64,000 nucleotides of DNA from Bin87 sp034421995 (GTDB lineage Bacteria; Chloroflexota; Dehalococcoidia; Lucifugimonadales; UBA3495): the NCBI GenBank assembly GCA_034421995.1, contig DAOUJY010000076.1:1-64000 (forward strand), given 5' to 3'. The position numbers were made by a program, and so were the translations under genes. Below are positions 16,555 through 25,508 of the stretch, piece after piece. Position 1 is the first letter of the stretch. Every line of letters begins with the position of its first letter. The notes beneath the pieces were generated by a model. That model was not told where the DNA came from. It saw only the letters and a program-made list of their open reading frames with translations, and did no database searches.

Positions 16555-17133
16555 TCAATCCAATCCCTTGCGCGCAAAGTCCTGATGAAAACGGCTGGCG
16601 GTGGGGCCGGTTTGTCCCTGATATCTGCTGCCCAGTTCGGGCGACCCATAAAGACGTTCCGCCGGGGAGGTCAGCTGTAAAAAGGAAATCTGACCAATTT
16701 TCATCCCGTAGTACAGTGCAATGGGCAGCCGCGCCACGTTGCTTAATTCCAGGGTCAGCCGCCCCCTCCATCCGGGATCGACGAATCCGGCCGTGCTGTG
16801 GATCAGCAGCCCAAGCCGGCCCAGGCTGCTTTTCCCCTCCAGCCGCGCCACCAGATCATCGGGCAACTCGATATGCTCCAGGGTACTGCCCAGCACGAAT
16901 TCCCCCGGATGCAGCATAAATGGGCTGTCATCCTCGATGCGAACTTCCTCCGTCAGGTTGTCCAGCGGTTCCCTTACGTCGATATAGGGTTGGCGCGTAT
17001 TGGAGAACACCAAAAACCGGCGGTCCAGGTGCAGATCGATACTGGCCGGCTGAATGTCGTCCGGGTCAATGGGACGCACCACGATGCGTCCCTCGGCGAT
17101 TTGACGGCGAATGGTGCGGTCGCTAAGTACCAT
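16555..17133 (-). CDS. dcd: dCTP deaminase
   Basis: A 192-residue member of the dCTP deaminase/dUTPase family, making dUTP from dCTP for thymidylate supply. It starts MVLSDRTIRRQIAEGRI, typical of Dcd. It contains GKSSLGRLGLLIHSTAGFVDPGW, with the conserved RxGL/HSTAGFVDPG active-site region, and YGMKIGQISFLQL near the end. A bifunctional dCTP deaminase/dUTPase activity, known in some relatives, cannot be excluded. The start at 17133 sits 4 bases after the SIMPL gene stop; an ATG at 17151 is a weaker alternative. Confidence 0.92.
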   Translation of the reverse strand: MVLSDRTIRRQIAEGRIVVRPIDPDDIQPASIDLHLDRRFLVFSNTRQPYIDVREPLDNLTEEVRIEDDSPFMLHPGEFVLGSTLEHIELPDDLVARLEGKSSLGRLGLLIHSTAGFVDPGWRGRLTLELSNVARLPIALYYGMKIGQISFLQLTSPAERLYGSPELGSRYQGQTGPTASRFHQDFARKGLD

Positions 17134-17137
17134 AAGG

Positions 17138-17944
17138 CTATCGAAGCTCATAGACGCCGAACACGACAACGGCGATCTCGCCCTCACCCGGAGATATTGG
17201 GGTATCCAGGGCGAAGGCCGCAGATTCGGCGTAGGCGAGTAGTCTGTTTCCGCCTCCGCCACCGAATGCGTCGCCCGTCGGAGTTTCGGAAATCAGCTTC
17301 AGATCGCCCAGAGTCCGGCCGGCGAATTCCGCCATTTGCGAAGCTTTGTCCCGCATATCCGCCACAGCGGCTTGACGCGCCTGCCGTTCCATCGCGGCAG
17401 TATCCGCAAAGGCAAAGTCCAGGTCATTAAACACCACGTGGTCGCCTCCGGCAGCAACCGCGGCGTCAATGACCGTGCCCGCCGTATCCACGTTCCGCAC
17501 AGTCACCGTCAGCCCGTTGCTGACCGTGAACCCTATCCGCTTACGCCGGTCCCGGCTGTAATCATACTCCGGCTGGATTCGGAAATGTCTGGTGGCAATA
17601 TCCGCAGCGGCAATGCCGTTTTGCCGCAGGGCATTCATCACCTTTTCCATTGACGTGGCCGCGGCGTTCCTGGCTTCGGCCACCGTCTCGGCAGTAACCG
17701 ACACCCCCAGCGAAAGCGTCGCCAAATCCGGCGCCCCGGTGGCCGTGCCTAGCCCGACGACCTGGATCGCGTCATAAGGATGACCCGCGACCTGTCCGAT
17801 GGGATCCGACGTATCCCCGGTGACGTTGACCTCTCCCAGGGACGCGGCCGGTGTCTGCTGAAACCCGCAAGCCACCATCAACATCAGGAAAGCCGCGCCA
17901 GCCAGCGGAAACGCGGAGCGGAGCATATTCTTGGATTTGGTCAT
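17138..17944 (-). CDS. SIMPL-domain (DUF541) lipoprotein
   Basis: A 268-residue exported protein. The N-terminal signal ends in a lipobox (LMVAC, lipidated Cys at about residue 26). The rest is a SIMPL/BP26-like domain: IQVVGLGTATGAPDLATLSL, then a repeat of AETVAEARNAAATSMEKVM and the C-terminal RTLGDLKLISETPT. Such proteins form periplasmic or surface oligomers, and their function is poorly known (oxidative stress in Brucella BP26 and E. coli YggE). It lies 12 bases after the acyl-CoA dehydrogenase and 4 bases before dcd, so it appears to be in one long operon. Confidence 0.85.
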   Translation of the reverse strand: MTKSKNMLRSAFPLAGAAFLMLMVACGFQQTPAASLGEVNVTGDTSDPIGQVAGHPYDAIQVVGLGTATGAPDLATLSLGVSVTAETVAEARNAAATSMEKVMNALRQNGIAAADIATRHFRIQPEYDYSRDRRKRIGFTVSNGLTVTVRNVDTAGTVIDAAVAAGGDHVVFNDLDFAFADTAAMERQARQAAVADMRDKASQMAEFAGRTLGDLKLISETPTGDAFGGGGGNRLLAYAESAAFALDTPISPGEGEIAVVVFGVYELR

Positions 17945-17956
17945 TCCGGTATCCTG

Positions 17957-19195
17957 CTATCCTTGAAAGCCAACCCGTCCGCCCAGCAGCGCCCGCGCCA
18001 TCACGAATTTATGTATCTCGGACGTGCCGCCGCCAATGCGAGCGTGGCGGAGCATATGGTACCAATGCGCTATGGGCAGGTCCAAGGTTTCCCCCAGCCC
18101 GCCAAACACCTGCATGATCTTGTCGATGCTGCGCCATCCCCATTCCCCGGCGGCGTATTTCACCATGGATGCTTCAACCCGCACGTCCTCCCCGGCGTCG
18201 GCCCGGGCCGCCGTCTCCCGCGCCACCGACCGCAGCGCGACGATGTCCATATACACGTCCGTCAGCATCCACTGGATCGCCTGCCGATCCGCAATCGGTC
18301 GTCCGTAGGTAACGCGCTGCTGAGACCATTCAATCGCCATCTCCAAAGCGCGGGTCAATATGCCCAATGCCATCGCCCCACGCAGCAGACGGTCATGGTG
18401 CACCAGCCACTGCTGGCCCAACGTGAACCCGCCGCCGACTTCTCCCAATACCTGCGTCTGCGGCACCCGCACGTTGTCCAGGTGAATGTAGTGCTGCTGC
18501 GCCTTCGTTGGGACAATCCACACCCGGATCGGCTCGAAGGTTACTCCCGGCGTCGGGTTGTCGATGATGAACATCGTGATGCCGCCCCGCTGCATCTTCT
18601 CCGGGTCCGTGACCGCCTGCACCAACAGGAAGTCTGCGGACGCCGCCCCCGATATGAACATCTTGGTCCCGTTCAACACCCAGTCGTCGCCGTCCCGGAC
18701 TGCCCGAGTCTGCATCATCCCGCCGGGATCGGAGCCGGCTTGCGGCTCGGTTTGGCCGAAAGAGTAGTACAGGTCGCCGTTGATGGCCGGGTACAGGTAT
18801 TTTTCCTCCTGTTCCGGCGTGCAGGCGCCAATCATGAACATCGGAACTGGCGAAGTCGGCAGGTGCACAATGCTGCGATGCACCTCCTCTTCCAGCACCA
18901 GATGACCCAGCGCCCCCATTCCGCCGCCGCCGTATTCTTCAGGCACGAAGGAAGTGTAAATGCCGGTCTGCTGGGAGATATTGTTCAGCCGTCCCCATTG
19001 CTCGGACGACAGCGTGCCCAGCACTCCGGGGACTGTTTCCAAGACACCACGGGGCGCGCCGTTGTCCGGCTCGCCCTCCTGCGGGGGATGCGCCAGGTAT
19101 TCAGGTTCCAACGGAACACACTCGTCGCGCACAATTTGGCGCACGGTGTTCTTGAGGGCATCCAGTTCCGGAGGCAATCCTATTTCCTGGGTCAT
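17957..19195 (-). CDS. Acyl-CoA dehydrogenase
   Basis: A 412-residue FAD enzyme of the acyl-CoA dehydrogenase family. Recognisable parts: the N-terminal helical domain (VPEEYGGGGMGALGHLVLEEE), the middle beta domain (SFGQTEPQAGSDPGGMMQTRAV, W-V-L-N-G-T-K-M-F-I-S-G) and the C-terminal helices ending in MQVFGGLGETLDLPIAHWYHMLRHARIGGGTSE-like sequence, including R-H-A-R-I-G-G-G-T-S-E-I-H. Its electrons would go to ETF. The ATG at 19195 has GGAG upstream. It heads the operon with the riboflavin genes, which supply its cofactor precursor; that functional link is inference. Substrate chain length is unknown. Confidence 0.92.
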   Translation of the reverse strand: MTQEIGLPPELDALKNTVRQIVRDECVPLEPEYLAHPPQEGEPDNGAPRGVLETVPGVLGTLSSEQWGRLNNISQQTGIYTSFVPEEYGGGGMGALGHLVLEEEVHRSIVHLPTSPVPMFMIGACTPEQEEKYLYPAINGDLYYSFGQTEPQAGSDPGGMMQTRAVRDGDDWVLNGTKMFISGAASADFLLVQAVTDPEKMQRGGITMFIIDNPTPGVTFEPIRVWIVPTKAQQHYIHLDNVRVPQTQVLGEVGGGFTLGQQWLVHHDRLLRGAMALGILTRALEMAIEWSQQRVTYGRPIADRQAIQWMLTDVYMDIVALRSVARETAARADAGEDVRVEASMVKYAAGEWGWRSIDKIMQVFGGLGETLDLPIAHWYHMLRHARIGGGTSEIHKFVMARALLGGRVGFQG

Positions 19196-19209
19196 GCTAT
19201 CTCCACGCC

Positions 19210-19416
19210 TTAATGGAAGGGACAAACGTACTTCAGGGCCTCCAGGGCCGGGTTGTCATCGCCGGACGGCGCGAACCGAGCCACGTATTCTCCTGCTGCC
19301 GCCGGCGGGGGCGCCGATGCCGCTTCGATGACTTCCATCACCGAACCGACCGTCCCGAACACGATGGCCGCTGCCAACACGACCAGGATGCCAATGCCAA
19401 CTGTTTTCCGTTTCAT
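19210..19416 (-). CDS. Small membrane-anchored protein, function unknown
   Basis: 68 residues: MKRKTVGIGILVVLAAAIVF is a basic start followed by one transmembrane or signal segment, then a short Ala/Pro-rich outer part ending YVCPFH. It is 14 bases upstream of the acyl-CoA dehydrogenase in the same direction and would be the first gene of the operon. I recognise no family. The ribosome-binding site is only fair (GGGGTGG). Confidence 0.4.
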   Translation of the reverse strand: MKRKTVGIGILVVLAAAIVFGTVGSVMEVIEAASAPPPAAAGEYVARFAPSGDDNPALEALKYVCPFH

Positions 19417-19528
19417 GTCGCAGCCACCCCTCGACGTAATATTTAGGGTGGAATCGTTCCGCCGATCCGACGGGTCATCATTCTATAACACCGGACGTTT
19501 GGACGCTACGTAGCGACCGGTCAGGTGT

Positions 19529-19659
19529 AGGACGATTGCAAAGTCACCGCGTTACCCTTTCCTGCTCATCCTGAGCTTGTCGAAGGATGCTCGCTACGGC
19601 GGTTGATGGTTCGACAGGCTCACCATGAGCGGATGAAAAAGGGACTTTGCAATCGTCCT
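19529..19659. repeat. MITE-like 131-bp inverted-repeat unit
   Basis: The unit is bounded by a perfect 17-base inverted repeat (AGGACGATTGCAAAGTC at 19529-19545 and its complement at 19643-19659). Inside are two arms TGAGCTTGTCGAA and TTCGACAGGCTCA that are nearly complementary. The 25-base stretch at 19609-19633 recurs exactly, in the other orientation, at 58536-58560. It codes for nothing recognisable. It lies in the otherwise empty 440-base gap 19417-19857, in which I see nothing else. Confidence 0.65.
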
Positions 19660-19857
19660 GCGGTCAGTTGGCTGGTCAGTAGTCATGCTCAAGTGATGAT
19701 TCTTCCCTCTATTCTTCAGGATGTAACCAGAAGTGGATACTGCCCGCGACGATCACAATGGTGGCCAGGACGATGCAAACCAGGTATAGGATTCCAAAGT
19801 GCCATTCTTCGGTAAACCAATCGGCAGATTCCCCGGCCGCTCCTATGATGATCCCTG

Positions 19858-20210
19858 CTAGTACCGGATCAATTCAGGAATTGCAGGGATAGGGGCGATG
19901 GATCTTGGTGCGGGCACCATGGGTGCTGTAGCTCCAGTTCATTGCGGCCCTGGTGACATTGCGTCGGATGCGTATGCCTCGATTGCTCCAGCCAATGCCA
20001 CTTTATCGCCGTGGCGTCCCTGCCGGCAGTCCCGGTCAATACGCTGAACTCGATTTTCGCCATCCTTTCGGTAATCTCAGGACAGGATTGAGCCAACTGG
20101 CGTGTTTGAGGCAGTGGTGAAACTCCAGGCGTTTCACGATGCGCCGAGCTTCAGACGCAGGGAAAGTTTCGTGCAAGGACACCATGCGGTGGGATGCGTA
20201 AGAAACATTG
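19858..20210 (-). mobile_element. Degenerate remnant of an IS630-family element (3' part)
   Basis: On the minus strand this reads as broken pieces of an IS630 transposase: HRMVSLHETFP, EARRIVKRLEFHH, KHASWLN, then in another frame MAKIEFSVL. Frames are interrupted several times. Its outer end (19858-19892) matches, with one mismatch in 35, the outer end of the second IS630 remnant at 28999-29033, in opposite orientation. It is dead; no complete DDE domain or other end is seen. It fills the gap between the MITE-like unit and degV. Confidence 0.8.
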
Positions 20211-20266
20211 CAAAACTCCCGCTTGGGAGATTGCCGACATTCTGGAGGCTAATGGGGCGCCGGCCG

Positions 20267-21115
20267 TTAGGCGTCCGGCTCGGGCTGGCTTACCGCGACG
20301 CCGATTGCGTTGGGACCAAGATGAGTGCCCAGCACCGGGCCGAACCGCGACTCGATGAGGTTCGGCGGCTTCACCAGGTCGGACAGGCCGTCACGGACGG
20401 CCTGTGCTCCTTCCCGCCCGGTGCTGTAGCTTACGTGTATCCGGCTGAAGGGTGCCAGCTCCCGCGCCAGTCCGATGACCCTGGCAATGGCCCGCCGGCG
20501 GGTGCGGGGACGTTCTATTGGGTGGGGCGCTCCGTCGCGGATGCCAATGATGGGCTTGACCCGAAGTGTGCCACCAAGGAAAGCCTTGGCCTTGCCGATG
20601 CGTCCGCCCCGCTGCATGTACTCCAGGGTGTCGTTCACGATGAAGCCGTGTTTCCTTTCTACCGAACGTCCTACCCACTGGGCGACTTCTCTGGCATCGG
20701 TCATCTCGCGGGCCCATTGTGCGGCATCCAGCGTCAGCAGGGCCTGCGACCCGCCCGCCAGCAGGGAGTCAAGGATTACGATCCGGTCCGGGTCGCCCAA
20801 GGCTGCCTTGGCCTGGGTTGCCGAGTTGAGCGTGCCGCTCAGTTTGCTGCTGACGTGAATGGACACTATTTGGTGCCCCTCGTCGAGCAGCCGTCGGTAC
20901 ACGATTAGGAAGTCACCAACGGAAGGCTGGGAAGTGGTGGGCAGGTCGGGGAGTTGTTCCAAGAGGGCATAGAAACGGTCGGCGTCGATGTCCACCCCGT
21001 CCCGGTAGGTATGGCCTCCGACGTTGACGTAGAGTGGCACCACGGTGATGTCATTGACCCGGGCCGTTCCGGTCGGCAAGTCTGAACAACTGTCGGTCAC
21101 TATTCGAATCGCCAT
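20267..21115 (-). CDS. DegV family fatty-acid-binding protein
   Basis: A 282-residue protein with the DegV pattern: MAIRIVTDSCSDLP at the start, VVPLYVNVGGHTYRDGVDI, TTSQPSVGDF, VSIHVSSKLSGTLNSA, and GGRIGKAKAFLGGTLRVKPI. In known members (for example FakB) the protein binds a fatty acid for phosphorylation by FakA; no fakA is adjacent here. It begins next to a 540-base gap and ends about 60 bases from the IS630 remnant. Confidence 0.9.
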   Translation of the reverse strand: MAIRIVTDSCSDLPTGTARVNDITVVPLYVNVGGHTYRDGVDIDADRFYALLEQLPDLPTTSQPSVGDFLIVYRRLLDEGHQIVSIHVSSKLSGTLNSATQAKAALGDPDRIVILDSLLAGGSQALLTLDAAQWAREMTDAREVAQWVGRSVERKHGFIVNDTLEYMQRGGRIGKAKAFLGGTLRVKPIIGIRDGAPHPIERPRTRRRAIARVIGLARELAPFSRIHVSYSTGREGAQAVRDGLSDLVKPPNLIESRFGPVLGTHLGPNAIGVAVSQPEPDA

Positions 21116-21652
21116 GGGTCATTGGCCTCACTTCCGCATCGAGGGCAGCGTTATCGCCGCCCTGACAGGAATAGGTTTCTTCGCGCCATGTTTGACACCC
21201 ACAATTCAGACGACAGTTCAGGCTATGATTCTCAAACCTGAAAACTCGGACTTTTGGCCCGCTTCAGTACGCGGAGGTGTCCGCCTCCGACGGTTGTGAA
21301 TTCCCAGGTTTTGTACCTAATTCTGGCCTTCACATTCCCTTGTCAGGTGGCTTGGAAGGGCAATACCGACCTCAAAAGTCGGCGTACTGTCCTGCTGTCG
21401 TTACGGATGTTGAACATGGCCGTACTGTCTCTTGGAGGGGTGTCCCTTTCTCCTGCGGGGTCAACTCGCTCAGATGGGCCCGTATGTCGCGGTAGCTGGT
21501 TCAGCCACTACACTCGGTCGCGTAAGCGAAATAGTCCCGGTCAGGGCACAAGGGGCGATTGTAACACAACACCATGACCTGAATGATAAGAGTATTTTTC
21601 TAATTTTATTTTGAGTGATTTGACGTATCATTATGCCCGAGTCGCCATTTGA
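21116..21652. other. Intergenic gap, no gene recognised
   Basis: 537 bases between divergent degV and the broken GAF gene. Possible open frames have no family features, and the stretch is A+T-richer near 21590-21650. It presumably holds the degV promoter on the minus strand, but I could not fix the boxes. Confidence 0.4.
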
Positions 21653-21893
21653 ATGAATGGTGGTACGGCATTGGCGCAACCGGATCAGCAGGGAGAAAGG
21701 GAAGGGGACCAATCGGACCAGAGGGACTGCGGGGTCAGGGCCCTGCGGGATCGCCCGTCCCGCCTCAGCCAAGCTAGCCCCCGCATCAACGAGAGCCTGG
21801 AGTTCGACGCGGTGCTCCAAGGAGTGCTGGACTTCGCCCGGTCCCTGGCGGCCGCTCGCTACGGTGTGATGACCAGGCTGGACGACGCGTGCC
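21653..21893 (+). pseudogene. 5' fragment of a GAF-domain sensor gene, cut by transposon debris
   Basis: The frame ends in RLSQASPRINESLEFDAVLQ, GVLDFARSLAAARYGVMTRL then DDA. This is the first helix and strand of a GAF domain and closely resembles the GAF domains of the large kinase gene on the other strand (NLDLDAVLQGIIDGARKL, ARYGALLVLD). After about 21893 the homology stops and turns into transposase sequence; the frame closes at 21901. It is therefore the broken remains of a paralogous sensor. Confidence 0.65.
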
Positions 21894-22370
21894 GGTTGTA
21901 GAACTTACCCTTGTCCGGGATGATCGCCGGGGAGGCCGGGGTCAGTTGGTCACCCTGCGCTTCTGGATCGAAATGGGCTTCAAGGCCATTAAGAGTCTGG
22001 GCTGGAAGTGGGAAAAGACCCGGCGCACCGACGCGACGCGTGTCTTCCGACACCGGCTGGTGCTGTCGGTGGTCACCCTGCTGGCTCTGGCCTACTGTGC
22101 CAGGGTGGAAGACGCTCAGGGCCACGGCATTACCCCAGACAACCTGCGGGCGCCGCCCAAGGTGCTGACTCCCAATCATCAGGACCCTCGGACCCTTCCG
22201 GCACGCACCGTCAGACTGATCCGCCGACGGCATCGACTGGCTCAGGTGGTTGCCGCTCAAGGGGCATCTCTGGAGCCGTGTCCGGCTGCTCCCCGAACCC
22301 TGGCCGCAACCCGAGCCCAACTTGGAGATCACCCATCATGCACCCACGTAACAACCGTTACCTACCCCTG
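21894..22370 (+). mobile_element. C-terminal remnant of a DDE transposase (IS4/IS701-like)
   Basis: Reads LRFWIEMGFKAIKSLGWKWE, KTRRTDATRVFRHRLVLSVV and TLLALAYCARVEDAQ, the typical end of a DDE transposase with the E-containing helix (WIExGFK). About 100 codons on, the family-like tail LWSRVRLLPEPWPQPEPNLE continues in another frame, so the gene is frameshifted as well as lacking its N-terminal half. It is fused to the GAF fragment upstream and abuts the end of the kinase gene. Confidence 0.65.
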
Positions 22371-24368
22371 TTAGCTCGCCGGCTTTGCCATGCGGTAGCC
22401 GACGCGCGGCTCGGTGAATATGTAGGTGGGATTCCTGGCGTCGTCTCCCAGCTTGTTGCGCAGGTTCTTGACGAAAGTGCGTACCGCCTGTGCGTCGCCC
22501 AGGTAGTTCTGGCCCCAGACCCGACGCAGCAGTTGGTCGTGGCTCAACACCCGTCCGGCGTTGCTGGACAGGTCGGAGAGCAGCTTGTACTCGGTGGAGG
22601 TCAGCTGCACCGGCTGGCCGGCAACCGTAACCCGGCGAGCATCGTAGTCGATCACCAAGTCTCCCAGCAAATAGGGTTCCTGCACCGCTCGCCGACGTGG
22701 CTCCGATGTTCTGCGCAGGGCTGCCTCAATTCTCGCCACCAGCTCGTTTGACGAGAAGGGCTTGACGATGTAGTCATCGGCGCCGGCCTGGAAGGCCCTT
22801 TCGACGTCCCGGTCTTCATCGTAGCCCGAGACAAAGATGACGGGCGCATCGGTGATGCCCAGAATGCGCTGCATGAGCTCGATTCCGTCGGTACCGGGCA
22901 GCATCAGGTCCAGCAGAATGAGATGGGGATTCTCCGTCTCGATCAGATGCGTCACTTCATTGGGATTGACTGTCACAATCGGAGCGTACCCCGCCTGGGA
23001 AAGGGTGTTCCGGATGTGAAGGAGGACCTGCATCTCGTCGTCCACGGCGAGGATGCGCGTTCGCTCTCTGGCCGCCGATCCAGAGATGGCGCCGGGGTTG
23101 TCCCGGCCGGCGGTCGCGCCGTGGCCGACCTCGTCCACGGTGGGAACCGTAAAGGTGAACCGCGCGCCGAGTCCTTCACCGGCGCTCTCGGCCCGGATGC
23201 GGCCTCCGTGGGCCTCCACTATTCCCCGGCAGATGGCGAGGCCCAAGCCGTTCCCGTAATCATGCAGGCTGCGTCTCTCCCCATCCTGCCGGGAGAACTT
23301 ACGGAAAAGGTGCGGCATCTGCTGAGCGCCGATGCCTCTGCCCTCGTCGGATACGGAGACGGCAACGTACACGTCATCCACCGACGCGCTCACCCGGATG
23401 GCGGACTGGTCCGGAGAGTACCGGGAGGCGTTGGACAAGAGGTTGTTCAGGACCTGCATCATACGCTGCCGGTCGGCGCTGACCCGGGGCAAGTCCGGGG
23501 ACAGGTCGATATCGACGCTGTTCCGGGCCCCGCCGCGCAGAAAGGCGCTTCTGGCGTCTTCAACCAGCATCGCCACGTCGGTAGGCTCGGGGGTGATTGT
23601 CAGCGTCCCCGCGTCGATGCGTGTTACGTCGAGCAGGTCGCTGATCAGACGGCGCATATGGTTGGACTGCTCGTCAACGATTCGGAAGAGCTGGAGCATC
23701 TCGGCAGTATCCACCGCCGCTGCGGAGTCCAGCGCCGTCGTGGTGGCGCCTTTGATTGTGGTCAGCGGCGTCCGCAGTTCATGGCCCACCATCCCGATGA
23801 ACTCGGAGCGCTGCCGCAGCAAGTCCTCCAGAGGCGTCATGTCCTGAATGGTGGTAACGACGGAGACGACCTCTCCCTTTTCAGAAAAGACCGGCGTGGC
23901 GTTGACGATGGTGGGCACCTTCTGGCCGTCGGGGAGGTTGAAAATCATCTCGTCGGCGCGCACCGTCTCGCCGTTGCGCCTGGCCCGGAACGAGGGCGTC
24001 TCTTCGAGGGGAATCGCCCGCCCATCCGGACTCTCGAAGTTAATCATGGTGGCCAGTTCCGCCTGGCTGCGGCCCGGCGGCCGGTGGCCGCGAACGATAC
24101 GCCGCGTCTCATCATTAACCGACAGCACGTCCATGGTCTTCGCGTCGTTGACCACCACCCCCACAGGGGAGGCGTCCACCAAGGACTGCAGGTCGTTCCT
24201 GGCCCGCCGCTCGGCCTGGTGGGCTCGGGCGTTTACGAGCGAGACGGCCGCTTGTGCAGTGAACACGCCCATCAGTTCCTCGTCCTCTGCAGTGAATTCC
24301 GGGTCGCCTTCCCGGTTCGCGAGGTAGAAGTGACCCAGGTGGGTGTCGCCATAATAAATTTGGCGCAT
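22371..24368 (-). CDS. C-terminal part of hybrid sensor kinase: GAF end, PAS, HisKA, HATPase, receiver, winged helix
   Basis: About 665 residues. In order: the end of a second GAF domain (IYYGDTHLGHFYL), a PAS domain (LVDASPVGVVVNDAKTMDVL), the dimerisation helix GHELRTPLTTIKGA with the phospho-His, an ATPase domain (N box NNLLSNASRYSPD, GEGR-like DEGRGIG, GNGLGLAI), a receiver (DDE, LILLDLMLPGTDG, and K in VKPFSSNELVARI) and an OmpR-type winged helix (LTSTEYKLLSDLSSNAGRVL, VRTFVKNLRNKLGD). A kinase, its receiver and a DNA-binding output in one chain means sensing and transcription control without a separate regulator. It is the same gene as the part upstream, split by a one-base shift near 24359. 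Confidence 0.85.
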   Translation of the reverse strand: MRQIYYGDTHLGHFYLANREGDPEFTAEDEELMGVFTAQAAVSLVNARAHQAERRARNDLQSLVDASPVGVVVNDAKTMDVLSVNDETRRIVRGHRPPGRSQAELATMINFESPDGRAIPLEETPSFRARRNGETVRADEMIFNLPDGQKVPTIVNATPVFSEKGEVVSVVTTIQDMTPLEDLLRQRSEFIGMVGHELRTPLTTIKGATTTALDSAAAVDTAEMLQLFRIVDEQSNHMRRLISDLLDVTRIDAGTLTITPEPTDVAMLVEDARSAFLRGGARNSVDIDLSPDLPRVSADRQRMMQVLNNLLSNASRYSPDQSAIRVSASVDDVYVAVSVSDEGRGIGAQQMPHLFRKFSRQDGERRSLHDYGNGLGLAICRGIVEAHGGRIRAESAGEGLGARFTFTVPTVDEVGHGATAGRDNPGAISGSAARERTRILAVDDEMQVLLHIRNTLSQAGYAPIVTVNPNEVTHLIETENPHLILLDLMLPGTDGIELMQRILGITDAPVIFVSGYDEDRDVERAFQAGADDYIVKPFSSNELVARIEAALRRTSEPRRRAVQEPYLLGDLVIDYDARRVTVAGQPVQLTSTEYKLLSDLSSNAGRVLSHDQLLRRVWGQNYLGDAQAVRTFVKNLRNKLGDDARNPTYIFTEPRVGYRMAKPAS

Positions 24369-25323
24369 ACAACGCGGCCTTGAAGGGAGGCAAACTGCCG
24401 TCAAAGCCCAGGGCGCGGACGTAGGCCGTCGCATCCGTCACTCGCCACGTGTGGGGGCGGCCGTGATAGTGGTACAGGAGTTCAACCCCGCTCGGCATCT
24501 CTGCGATCAGCTGGCGTTCTTCAGGGGTGAACCCGGAGGTGCCTAAGTCCAACAGCCGGCCCGACTCATCCAGGGTGGTAATCAAGCCGTAGTGTGCACC
24601 GGTAAGGGCCCGGGCGGTGGTCACAATCCCGTTGAGAACATTGTCGACATCGAGACTCTCGCTGAGGGACCGCATCGCGTCGCAAAGCCGGACAAACCGT
24701 TCGTTCATGGCCCTCAGGTCGGCCCTGGACCGGGTTTCTTCCCGGTGCCGGCGGGCGTTGGTGATGGCCGTCGCCGCATGGGTGGCGAACATGGTGATGG
24801 TTTCTTCGTCCTCCGTCGTGAACTCCCGTCCGCCGTCCTTCTCAGTGAGGTAGATGTTGCCCAGCCGCTCACCGCTATGGAAGACCGGGCACCCCAGAAA
24901 ACTCTTCATCGGCGGGTGGTTCTTGGGGAAGCCGATTGACCTGGGATGACCGGCGATGTCCCGTATCCGCAGTGGTCCCTCAACCTCGTTGAGGTATTGG
25001 AGCAACCCCTCAACCCTTGGCTCGGACTTGATGGTGGCTATCTGCTCAGGGGTGATGCCGGAGGTAATGAACCCCTCAATTTCCCCTCGGTGGTCGAGGA
25101 CTAGGAGCGCGCCGTACCTGGCGTCGGTCAGCTTGCGGGCTCCGTCGATGATGCCTTGTAGCACGGCGTCCAGGTCCAGGTTCTCGGTGATGAGCAGGGT
25201 GGCCGCGCTCAGCCCGAAAAGGCGGGCCCGCAGTGCCTCGTTCTCCTGCTTCAGCCGGTCGACTTCTTCGAAGCTGACGCCCGGCCTCGGCGGAACCTGT
25301 GGTTCCTGAGAGAGTGTAGTCAT
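24115..25323 (-). CDS. N-terminal part of the same hybrid kinase: coiled coil and two GAF domains
   Basis: It starts MTTLSQEPQVPPRPG, then a short coiled coil (VDRLKQENEALRARLFGL), a complete GAF domain (NLDLDAVLQGIIDGARKLTD to GNIYLTEKDGG) and most of a second (SLDVDNVLNGIVTTARALTG). Family likeness ends at about 24361, within SLPPFKAALYAPN; the rest down to 24115 is out of frame. One A too many in the run at 24359-24361 (TTT on the plus strand) would explain it: removing it gives APIYYGDTHLGHFYL and joins the kinase half into one chain of about 984 residues. It is either a recent mutation or an assembly error. Confidence 0.8.
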   Translation of the reverse strand: MTTLSQEPQVPPRPGVSFEEVDRLKQENEALRARLFGLSAATLLITENLDLDAVLQGIIDGARKLTDARYGALLVLDHRGEIEGFITSGITPEQIATIKSEPRVEGLLQYLNEVEGPLRIRDIAGHPRSIGFPKNHPPMKSFLGCPVFHSGERLGNIYLTEKDGGREFTTEDEETITMFATHAATAITNARRHREETRSRADLRAMNERFVRLCDAMRSLSESLDVDNVLNGIVTTARALTGAHYGLITTLDESGRLLDLGTSGFTPEERQLIAEMPSGVELLYHYHGRPHTWRVTDATAYVRALGFDGSLPPFKAALYAPNLLWRHPPGSLLPREPGRRPGIHCRGRGTDGRVHCTSGRLARKRPSPPGRAAGQERPAVLGGRLPCGGGGQRREDHGRAVG

Positions 25324-25508
25324 GTGCGGATTGTACCACCCAAACCAGAAATCTACACAAAATCAGCACAATTACCGGACATAAAAACACGACGCCTACA
25401 TACCGGCCCCGTACCTTGTGTTGCCGCAACGCCTGCGGAGCAGGATGGACCGACATGATCAGCGTCGTAGCAACACGTCGGAGGGGAAACGAAGGAGGGG
25501 AAACGAAT

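Noticed and set aside
19417..19500. FMN riboswitch upstream of the riboflavin operon
   Set aside because: The conserved RFN-element core was not seen on the minus strand in this stretch.
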